Source: an uncultured Bacteroidales bacterium
GTDB taxonomy: Bacteria; Bacteroidota; Bacteroidia; Bacteroidales; Muribaculaceae
Length of the DNA: 6,011 bases
Reading direction: 5' to 3'
Assembly: GCA_947176515.1 (NCBI GenBank)
Contig: CAMWQZ010000087.1
Location: 1-6,011 of the forward strand
Shown one piece after another: positions 1 to 5,636 of the stretch (position 1 is its first letter; the number at the start of each line of letters is the position of its first letter). A program made the position numbers and the translations under genes. A model generated the notes under the pieces. It ran no database searches, had not been told where the DNA came from, and was given only the letters and a program-made list of their open reading frames with translations.

Positions 1-376
1 CTATATTGTTTGTGCCGCCATCAAGAGGACCCATATGGAAAATCTCTTCGCCCGTTGCAACTTTTACGCCTCTGTATTCCATCGGACCGGGGTTTTTAGC
101 ACAAGCACCGTCGACGGCTATAGCATCAAGACGGATTTCAGGAAAGGCAGAATAGTTTACGATATCGCATTTGTGAGCACCTATCTGCTTGAATATTTCA
201 AGGTCATCATTACCGTTACCTCTGAAAGCGGCAACAGCATCTGCTTGCGAACCAAAAGATTTATATCTGGCGCCGGGGAAACCGTGTACCTGAGCCTCAC
301 ATTCCTCCCAAGAGTCGTAGACACCCGGTGCGTGACCTTCCCAGACGACATAAAATTTTCGCTTCGACGCACACAT
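1..376 (-). CDS. rnhA: Ribonuclease HI with N-terminal hybrid-binding domain (3' end cut off by window)
   Basis: This enzyme cleaves the RNA strand of RNA:DNA hybrids in the cytoplasm, removing R-loops and primers. The 125 residues in view show two parts. Residues 7-51 match the RNase H1 hybrid-binding domain (KFYVVWEGHAPGVYDSWEEC, then GARYKSF), with aromatic residues W23, Y38 and F41 where the human domain uses Trp and Phe to hold the hybrid. After a short linker the catalytic domain begins, with VDGACAKNPGP at 88-98; D89 is the first metal-binding Asp. The fragment ends at GTNNI, just before the expected catalytic Glu, so roughly 80 C-terminal residues should lie to the left of the window. 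The ATG shares its A with the TAA stop of the upstream gene (TAATG), which suggests translational coupling. A GTG three codons upstream is a possible but less likely start. Family assignment is secure. Confidence 0.93.
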   Translation of the reverse strand, partial: MCASKRKFYVVWEGHAPGVYDSWEECEAQVHGFPGARYKSFGSQADAVAAFRGNGNDDLEIFKQIGAHKCDIVNYSAFPEIRLDAIAVDGACAKNPGPMEYRGVKVATGEEIFHMGPLDGGTNNI

Positions 377-378
377 TA
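374..378 (-). other. TAATG stop/start overlap between ald-like gene and rnhA
   Basis: On the minus strand the TAA stop of the alanine-dehydrogenase-like gene and the ATG of rnhA share one base. No purine-rich ribosome binding site is visible upstream, so re-initiation by terminating ribosomes is the likely way rnhA is translated. The overlap also supports this ATG as the start. Confidence 0.75.
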
Positions 379-1551
379 CGAGCACTGCAACAATAGGTTA
401 ATATCAACCACCCTCATGCCCAGCAAGGACGCAACTTCAGCGCTAACGGGCTTGCCGAGGAAAGTGTAAGCCGCCCCCCTGAGTCCGGGATTGATTTTTA
501 TTGCGTCGAGCGCTGTCCTGCATGCCACAATATCCTCAAACATGGTCAGCAACGTGTTACTCAATGCCATAGCGGCAGTTCGTGGAACGGCACTACCAGC
601 ATTTATATAGCATACGCGTTGACCCGACTCCGGGGCATTGTCACAAGGCGAAGCCAGCGCCAAGTCAACTGTCGGCATGGATGGGAACATGGGAGATTGT
701 GCGTGGTTCAAATCGAAGGTTATAACGCCGCGCTTCATGTCGCCCACTTCTTCTGACGAAATTTCGACAGGGCGGCGAAGCGAGCAACCGATTACGATGT
801 CGGCTGTGCGAAGTGCAGAATGTAAGACCCTCGGATGTAAGGCAGAAGCGATTACACCTGGTCCTACGGCTGCTTCAAGGTCGCGAAGACGGTATATATC
901 ATTATCAAATAGTCGCACAGTTGCCCCTAAACCGATAGCTGAACGCGCAGCCGCAAGAGCCGCAAGGTCAGCGCCAATAAGAGTCAACTCACAAGGCACG
1001 ACGCCAGCGATGCCGCCAAGCAGGATGCCTTTGCCGTGAATCGCATCGGCAAGCAAAGAAGAAGCAATCGCAACTGCCGCGCGGCCGTCAATCTCACGTA
1101 AAATATCGGCAAAAGGGTGATTTCCCGAACTATCGCTTATCTTATCGAGGGCAATAGCAGTCACCGAACGCTGCAAAAGAACGCGGATTGCTCCCGGCGA
1201 ACGGCTTTCGGCATGCTCAAAACCCAACAGCAATGCACCTCGCTTCAATTTGCGTGCATCTGCCTCAGAAACCGTAGGCAGATAAACTACAATATCACAC
1301 CGCAACGCCTCAGCGCGGTCAACCACTACGACTCCATGTCGGGCATACGCTTCATCCGAAAAATGGATTGACTCAGAAGCACCAGACTCCATTTTGACCG
1401 TAAAACCGCGGTCAACGAGCATGGCTGCTGCTTCAGGCGTAAGCGGAAAACGACGCTCAGCCGGCGACAACGATGTCGGCAGGCCGATTGACACTTGGCG
1501 TGGCGTGACAGCTGTCTTGACGAGCTGTTCGAGCGGTGTGGGAGTTGCCAT
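376..1551 (-). CDS. Alanine dehydrogenase / PNT-family protein, probably without normal catalytic activity
   Basis: The 391 residues follow the alanine dehydrogenase and transhydrogenase-alpha fold. The N-terminal domain has RRFPLTPEA at 33-41 and HFSDEAY at 63-69. The Rossmann domain is around 170-330, with LGATVRLFDND at 208-218, and NAGSAVPRTA is at 317-326. Bona fide enzymes convert L-alanine to pyruvate with NAD. Several key positions look changed when aligned by eye to the family. The substrate Arg (R34) and Asn (N317) remain, but Y90 replaces the substrate Lys, E112 replaces the catalytic His (a His sits next to it at 113), and A284 replaces the catalytic Asp. The GxGxxG loop reads GADLAA at 193-198. 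D216, which normally contacts the NAD ribose, is kept. Length is normal and there is no frameshift. The gene starts with ATG 20 bases after the aroK stop and overlaps rnhA. The family is clear; alanine dehydrogenase activity is doubtful, so no symbol is given. Confidence 0.85.
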   Translation of the reverse strand: MATPTPLEQLVKTAVTPRQVSIGLPTSLSPAERRFPLTPEAAAMLVDRGFTVKMESGASESIHFSDEAYARHGVVVVDRAEALRCDIVVYLPTVSEADARKLKRGALLLGFEHAESRSPGAIRVLLQRSVTAIALDKISDSSGNHPFADILREIDGRAAVAIASSLLADAIHGKGILLGGIAGVVPCELTLIGADLAALAAARSAIGLGATVRLFDNDIYRLRDLEAAVGPGVIASALHPRVLHSALRTADIVIGCSLRRPVEISSEEVGDMKRGVITFDLNHAQSPMFPSMPTVDLALASPCDNAPESGQRVCYINAGSAVPRTAAMALSNTLLTMFEDIVACRTALDAIKINPGLRGAAYTFLGKPVSAEVASLLGMRVVDINLLLQCS

Positions 1552-1571
1552 TAATAATAATTTATTGAATG

Positions 1572-2129
1572 TTAGCTTTGTAGAAACATATTTATAAATA
1601 ATCTCACGCTCTCATTAATCTCGTCTTCACATTCCAGACGCGAACTGTCAAATCTGGCAGTAGAGCGGCTATAATGTGGAGCGCGGCGGTCAAGATTTTC
1701 AGTCACATATCGCTCGAGCTCGCCACCGTCTGAGAGCTTAGCCACCAACGGACGCGAAGCTCGCTCTGCAACGAGGCGCCTGATTATGACTTCAGGCGAA
1801 GCCGTCAGCCAAACGGTTGTGCCCGATTGGTTCATAACATCCATATTGTCGCCAAAGCAAGGAGTACCGCCTCCACAGGCAACGATGACACCATCGTCGC
1901 CCGTAGCGGTAAGCCGTTTGAGAGCAAGAGATTCCAAATGCCGAAAATGGGACTCCCCATCTTCGGCAAATATCTGTGTAATCGTTTTACCGGCTTCAGC
2001 CTCGATGTATTCGTCGAGGTCAATAAAACGCATCCCGGTCGACGCAGCAAGTGCGCGCCCCAGGGTGGTTTTACCAGAGGCCATATAGCCGATTAGAAAA
2101 ATAAGATGCCTTTGGGGCGCAGGTCTCAC
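1572..2129 (-). CDS. aroK: Shikimate kinase
   Basis: This cytoplasmic enzyme phosphorylates shikimate at the 3-hydroxyl using ATP, the fifth step of the chorismate pathway to aromatic amino acids. At 185 residues it has the usual family length. The Walker A loop is GYMASGKTT at 14-22 (K20, T21). FIDLDEYIE at 35-43 provides the shikimate- and Mg-binding Asp residues D37 and D39. FRHLES at 62-67 carries the substrate Arg (R63), and CGGGTP at 85-90 is the glycine-rich shikimate-binding segment. RPLV at 126-129 is the LID arginine, and DRRAPHY at 147-153 is the usual C-terminal Arg/Tyr segment. The start is GTG, overlapping the mscL stop by four bases (GTGA). The next Met (M16) is inside the P-loop and cannot be the start, so GTG is well supported. 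It is the second gene of the mscL-led cluster. Confidence 0.96.
   Translation of the reverse strand: MRPAPQRHLIFLIGYMASGKTTLGRALAASTGMRFIDLDEYIEAEAGKTITQIFAEDGESHFRHLESLALKRLTATGDDGVIVACGGGTPCFGDNMDVMNQSGTTVWLTASPEVIIRRLVAERASRPLVAKLSDGGELERYVTENLDRRAPHYSRSTARFDSSRLECEDEINESVRLFINMFLQS
2126..2129 (-). other. GTGA start/stop overlap between mscL and aroK
   Basis: The minus strand reads GTGA: the TGA ends mscL and the GTG starts aroK. This four-base overlap is the classic arrangement for translational coupling and settles the otherwise weak GTG start of aroK. Confidence 0.8.
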
Positions 2130-2554
2130 TTTTTAGCCTGGTCTTTCAAGAGGTCGCGAATCTCAGTGAGAAGTTCTTCCTGAGTAGGACCGGCAGGAGC
2201 AGCAGGCGCTTCTTCTGCTTTCTTCTTAAACTTGTTCATGAAACGGATAGCCATGAAAATACAGAATGCGATGATGAGGAAGTCAACGATAGTCTGCACA
2301 AACATGCCCCAGCTGAGCCATACGGCATCTTTGGCAACTTCACCGTCAGGACCGAGGACAGCGTCGCGAAGCATAACTTTGTTTTCGCTGAACGATACAC
2401 CGCCAGTGATAACGCCGATTACCGGCATGATGACATCATTAACAAGAGAGCTGACGATTTTACCGAAAGCACCGCCGATGATAACACCGATTGCCATATC
2501 GACAACATTACCTTTCATTGCGAATTCCTTGAATTCAGTAAGAAACTTTCCCAT
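2126..2554 (-). CDS. mscL: Large-conductance mechanosensitive channel MscL
   Basis: MscL is a homopentameric inner-membrane channel that opens under membrane tension and releases solutes during hypo-osmotic shock. The 142-residue protein has the complete family layout. A short amphipathic N-terminal helix ([16 protein letters not shown]) is followed by TM1 at about 17-45, with [18 protein letters not shown] and the pore-lining small residues. A periplasmic loop spans about 46-79, TM2 is at about 80-107 (ending [15 protein letters not shown]), and a basic KKK cluster follows. An Ala/Pro linker (115-123) leads to the cytoplasmic helix [12 protein letters not shown] at 126-137, which bundles in the pentamer. 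The ATG follows an A-rich leader typical of Bacteroidetes, with a promoter-like element about 50 bases upstream. It appears to be the first gene of a four-gene minus-strand unit. Confidence 0.97.
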   Translation of the reverse strand: MGKFLTEFKEFAMKGNVVDMAIGVIIGGAFGKIVSSLVNDVIMPVIGVITGGVSFSENKVMLRDAVLGPDGEVAKDAVWLSWGMFVQTIVDFLIIAFCIFMAIRFMNKFKKKAEEAPAAPAGPTQEELLTEIRDLLKDQAKK

Positions 2555-2668
2555 AATTGTTTTTTGTTTTGTTATTTAATATTTGGTTATGTTTTATAGC
2601 TACAAAAGTAGAAAAATTATTCTAATATAATAGTCTGTACTTTTAATTTTTTATCGCTTAACAAATTA
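2555..2668. other. Intergenic region between the GH27 gene and mscL
   Basis: These 114 bases are strongly A/T-rich and separate two same-strand genes. They hold the mscL promoter-like box. They also hold a weak A/T-only dyad on the minus strand (ATTAT, 6-base loop, ATAAT, then TTTTT, about 2612-2632) that could act as a poor terminator for the upstream glycosidase gene. No small ORF or RNA is evident. Confidence 0.5.
2603..2610 (-). promoter_or_regulatory. Putative Bacteroidetes -7 promoter element for mscL
   Basis: The minus strand reads TACTTTTG, an exact match to the Bacteroidetes primary sigma -7 consensus TAnnTTTG, followed by TAG. It ends 48 bases before the mscL ATG, giving a leader of about 40 bases that is A/T-rich. 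I see no good TTTG -33 box at the usual 19-20 base spacing, so the call rests on the -7 box and position. Confidence 0.5.
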
Positions 2669-4672
2669 TTATTTCGACTTAGGAGTGATTTTTAGAAGTT
2701 TCACACCGTGATATGGCACCGCGACATCAAACGACTCGGCAGCGGTTGTCATAATGTCGGCGTTTCGCCATATGTCTCTGACTGTCACCTCTCCGTCAAA
2801 TCCCAGGTCGCGAAGATTGACCGTAAAGCCGTAATCACGATGTTGCATAGCCTCGCCATCATCTTGATTCCACAGTACGAAATACGGGTCCATGTTAAAG
2901 CATCCGAGCGCCACAGAGCCGTCGGCCAACGGTTTATACCAAATCTGACCGTTATCGACAACTTTTTTAGTCGCCGGGGCACATAATTCATCCTGGTCAA
3001 CAGCAATTACTTCGCGATTTGTGAGCAAAGAAAGCGTAAAATCATCGAGCCGCTCAACGTCGCAACCGAGCAGTAGCGGAGCTGAAAGTATAGCCCACAA
3101 AGAGACATGGGCATATTGCTCGTCTGGGGTCAGCAGCGTAGGATGTTTCGGCGCGCCCCAGCCTCCGCCAACTTCTCCGACCACCATCATATCGGGGTCG
3201 TTGAATCGACCCGGGGCTGTCGCAGGAGCGCAAACGTCCTGGCAGTTACCGATAGCCTGGACAACATTCCAATGGTCGGTGATGTCGCAGGTCGTGCGCC
3301 AATGATTACCTCCAGCTTCAGCACCCCAAACCCAAACGCGTGGCGCTCCGTAGCCTACACAATATACAATATCTCGTCCGGCGCTGTCAAGAGCCGCGCG
3401 CATTTTGTCGTAAGGCTCGCGAATTGAGCCTTCGCTTGAATCTTTTTCGACCTTTGTGTGACTGCAATAATCATATTTGAGATAGTCCACGCCCCAGTCA
3501 GCCCAAGTTTTTGCATCTATATCCTCATGCTGATAAGAGGCGATAAAATTGCCGCAGGTCGTCGGGCCGGGGGAAGAATACAAGCCGAACTTCATGCCCT
3601 TGGAGTGCATGTAATCGGTCAAGGCTTTCATGTCGGGCCACCTTTCGTTACCATGCAGCACACCGTCATCATCGCGGCTGGGCGCTTCCCATCCATCATC
3701 AACGCTGACATAAGTCCAGCCATAGGGATGCAGCTTTTCGTGCATAATGTCGGTCGTGCGGCGCAGAATCTCATCGCTTGCGCCAAAGCGCCAACAATTC
3801 CAACTGCTCCAACCCATAATCGGAGTGAGCGATATACGGTCACCAATTTTAATTACTACCTCTTTCTTATCAACCCCTGAATCATTTTTTGCAATAAGAG
3901 TGACCTTATAATCACCGGCCATTTTTACGGCACCGGAAATCACGCCAGTGTTGCGGTCAATCTTAAGTCCTTTTGGCAAACCTTTTGCGTCAAAGGTCAT
4001 CGGGCGTTCTCCCGACGCCATGACTGACCACAAAAAATCTGCACCCGGAGTCGCACCGAAGACCGCAGGGTTATTAATCAAAGGCTTGGCTGGCGAAGCA
4101 GGAGTGAGGATATAGGATTCTTTTTTCACAGCAGCAGGCCACACAGGGATAGCCTTAACGTCTGACCCATCAGTTGTAAATTTCACCTCGGCCCAGTCTC
4201 CGTGGTCATACATAAACTCGTCGTCACACATATCAATAAGAAGCAGCACCTTGTCAACACCCGTAAGGTCTACCTCAAACGGCCGGGCGGCATCGCCGCG
4301 CGTCATTACACCGCTGCGCCACAGTTCGCGCCCGTCACCGATAATTTTAAATTCAAGATTTGTTGCAAAAAGGTTTGCGTCATCAGAGCCAACAAGTCCC
4401 TCGACCTTCTGAGCCTTGCCCCCAAGGTCAAAAAGCATACGGCTGATAGCGTGTCCGCCTATACCGCGTTCAAAACGCTTGCCACCGATGCTGAGCGGCG
4501 TGCCAACAACCGAACGGTTGACTTGGGGCGCACCCCAGTCCTGGACATAGCAACCATTAGATTTAATCTCGTCAAGCCATACATTGCGTGATTCAGCACT
4601 TGCCTGCGCCCCACCGAGCCATGAAGCTATCGAAACCAGTCCGCAGGCTAATAATTTTATTCTTTTATTCAT
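2669..4672 (-). CDS. Secreted GH27 alpha-galactosidase-type glycosidase with NPCBM domain
   Basis: This protein probably releases terminal alpha-linked galactose, or a related sugar such as N-acetylgalactosamine, from glycans in the periplasm or at the surface. The 667 residues divide as follows. The signal peptide is at 1-26, cleaved near ASA/ES. An NPCBM-like carbohydrate-binding domain is at about 28-170, including FERGIGGHAISRMLFDL. An Ig-like linker at about 200-277 has the putative-Ig signature GLPKGLKIDRNTGVISG. The GH27 barrel begins at TPIMGWSSWNCW (283-294), and a C-terminal beta domain runs from about 575. Predicted active-site residues are the D325-D326 pair, K399 with nucleophile D401 (YLKYDYC), and R459 with acid/base D463 (RTTCD, the RxxxD motif); NDPDMM is at 491-496. 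The start is the ATG at 4672, which directly precedes a classic signal peptide; an upstream TTG would put 18 extra residues before it and overlap the promoter. No SusC/SusD partners are in view. The family is sure; the exact substrate is not. Confidence 0.93.
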   Translation of the reverse strand: MNKRIKLLACGLVSIASWLGGAQASAESRNVWLDEIKSNGCYVQDWGAPQVNRSVVGTPLSIGGKRFERGIGGHAISRMLFDLGGKAQKVEGLVGSDDANLFATNLEFKIIGDGRELWRSGVMTRGDAARPFEVDLTGVDKVLLLIDMCDDEFMYDHGDWAEVKFTTDGSDVKAIPVWPAAVKKESYILTPASPAKPLINNPAVFGATPGADFLWSVMASGERPMTFDAKGLPKGLKIDRNTGVISGAVKMAGDYKVTLIAKNDSGVDKKEVVIKIGDRISLTPIMGWSSWNCWRFGASDEILRRTTDIMHEKLHPYGWTYVSVDDGWEAPSRDDDGVLHGNERWPDMKALTDYMHSKGMKFGLYSSPGPTTCGNFIASYQHEDIDAKTWADWGVDYLKYDYCSHTKVEKDSSEGSIREPYDKMRAALDSAGRDIVYCVGYGAPRVWVWGAEAGGNHWRTTCDITDHWNVVQAIGNCQDVCAPATAPGRFNDPDMMVVGEVGGGWGAPKHPTLLTPDEQYAHVSLWAILSAPLLLGCDVERLDDFTLSLLTNREVIAVDQDELCAPATKKVVDNGQIWYKPLADGSVALGCFNMDPYFVLWNQDDGEAMQHRDYGFTVNLRDLGFDGEVTVRDIWRNADIMTTAAESFDVAVPYHGVKLLKITPKSK

Positions 4673-4695
4673 ATGAAATGCGTTACGATTGACTA

Positions 4696-4727
4696 CAAAG
4701 TTATGCAAAAGTTCTCGCGCAGCCAAC
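4696..4727 (-). promoter_or_regulatory. Putative promoter of the GH27 gene
   Basis: On the minus strand a -7 box TAACTTTG (4696-4703) matches TAnnTTTG exactly and is followed by TAG. A partial -33 box GTTG (4724-4727) lies upstream with a 20-base spacer. The -7 box ends about 23 bases before the ATG at 4672, which gives a short leader and supports that start over the upstream TTG. Confidence 0.6.
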
Positions 4728-4822
4728 TCTTATCAAGATGTGTTTTATCCGACAATTCGCAAAAAAATGCAAATTGTTGCAAAAACGAGCCTTACGAAAA
4801 CTTATAACGAAATGTTTTTTGC

Positions 4823-4830
4823 TAACTTTG
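4823..4830 (+). promoter_or_regulatory. Putative -7 promoter element of the DUF4919 gene
   Basis: TAACTTTG matches the Bacteroidetes -7 consensus exactly and is followed by TAG, giving the same 11-base core as the divergent GH27 promoter. It ends 16 bases before the ATG, so the leader would be only about 10 bases. No clear TTTG -33 box lies at the expected spacing. Confidence 0.5.
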
Positions 4831-4846
4831 TAGGAAATCAACAATA

Positions 4847-5629
4847 ATGAAGCTTAAAACAATCGCAATATTAATGGCCGTGGCGTTAGCCGTTGCACTG
4901 CCGACAAAAATGTCGGCGGTCATCCATTCATCGCTCGGAAAGCCTGACCTATCAGCCATCAAAGAAGCTTCAACTGACCCCGACTCGAAATTCTACTACC
5001 CGACTCTGCTGAAAAGTTTCATGGCTAATGACACCACCATGACCGACGAACAATTTCAGTATTTCTATTACGGCACACTGTTTCAGGAAGATTATGACCC
5101 ATATAGGCAAACCTTCCGTCCAAAGGAGCTCGATGTGCTTAAGCCAATCTACCAGAAACAAGACCAATCACGCTCAGAGCGTCAGATGGTGCTCGACTAC
5201 GCCATAGCTGCAATCGAGGATAATCCTGTCAATATTCAACAGCTCGTCCACAGAGTTTACACTTACGAAAAGAGCAAGAAGTTTGACCTTGCCAAAATAT
5301 GGCAGTACAAACTCAACCACATCTTGTTGGTAATCGCATCATCTGGCGACGGAACAACACCTGAGACAGCGAGAATAGTAGTCTATCCCGAGCATGAATA
5401 CGACTTCCTCAATCTTGCAGGCTTCATGGCTACGGGTCAAAAGTTTGAAGCACCGCGTTATGACGTTATCAGCGTCAAGCAGCGCAACAGCAATGACCCC
5501 GAAGGTTTCTACTACGATATTTCAGAGATGCTTCACCAGTATTTTTTGAAGCATCCTTCGGAACTTGAAGACCAGGATGACGAGCCCACTGACGATGAGC
5601 CTGACACCACCCCTGAAGCCATAGAGTAA
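4847..5629 (+). CDS. Secreted DUF4919-like protein of unknown function
   Basis: The 260-residue product starts with a clear signal peptide (MKLKTIAILMAVALAVALP, cleaved near SA/VI at about 24), so it should be exported to the periplasm. The mature part resembles DUF4919, a Bacteroidetes family with no known function. Signs are DSKFYYPTLLKSF at 46-58, DTTMTDEQFQYFYYG at 62-76 followed by FQEDYDPY, and the C-terminal APRYDVISVK (202-211) and GFYYDISEMLHQYF (220-233). The middle is helix-rich and tyrosine-rich. The tail from 239 is very acidic (EDQDDEPTDDEPD) and probably disordered. I see no lipobox Cys, catalytic motif or membrane segment after the signal. The ATG lies just after a -7-like box. 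The gene is divergent from the GH27 gene and convergent with the metallopeptidase gene. The DUF4919 assignment is from recognition of motif patterns and no function follows from it. Confidence 0.8.
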   Translation: MKLKTIAILMAVALAVALPTKMSAVIHSSLGKPDLSAIKEASTDPDSKFYYPTLLKSFMANDTTMTDEQFQYFYYGTLFQEDYDPYRQTFRPKELDVLKPIYQKQDQSRSERQMVLDYAIAAIEDNPVNIQQLVHRVYTYEKSKKFDLAKIWQYKLNHILLVIASSGDGTTPETARIVVYPEHEYDFLNLAGFMATGQKFEAPRYDVISVKQRNSNDPEGFYYDISEMLHQYFLKHPSELEDQDDEPTDDEPDTTPEAIE

Positions 5630-5636
5630 AGTAAAG

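Larger units (their letters stand above)
1..2554 (-). other. Probable operon mscL-aroK-ald-like-rnhA
   Basis: Four consecutive minus-strand genes are joined by a 4-base overlap, a 20-base gap and a 1-base overlap. There is no terminator-like hairpin between them, and only one recognisable promoter lies upstream, before mscL. Co-transcription is inferred from spacing. The functions (osmotic release, aromatic biosynthesis, an NAD-fold protein, R-loop removal) do not form a single pathway. The unit may continue to the left of the window. Confidence 0.7.
4673..4846. other. Divergent intergenic region with phased A-tracts
   Basis: This 174-base region separates the divergent GH27 and DUF4919 genes and holds a promoter-like element for each. 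Between them, GC dinucleotides followed by A-runs recur exactly every 10 bases (gcaaa at 4759, 4769 and 4779; another gc at 4789). That phasing would put A-tracts on the same helical face and may bend the DNA. No ORF or RNA gene is evident. Confidence 0.55.

Noticed and set aside
35..469. A 144-residue plus-strand open frame at the left end
   Set aside because: It lies opposite rnhA and the end of the dehydrogenase-like gene, has no recognisable domain, and the minus-strand reading gives a textbook RNase HI.
2612..2632. A hairpin with a T-run downstream of the GH27 gene as an intrinsic terminator
   Set aside because: The stem is only 5 A/T pairs with no GC, too weak to call; such dyads arise by chance in AT-rich spacers.
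3021..3880. Several plus-strand open frames of 90-140 codons opposite the GH27 gene
   Set aside because: They have no domain signature, overlap each other and lie inside a well-supported coding sequence; they are antisense shadows.
4673..4726. An 18-residue N-terminal extension of the GH27 protein from a TTG codon
   Set aside because: The extension precedes a perfect signal peptide beginning at the ATG at 4672 and would overlap the promoter-like box, so the ATG is the real start.
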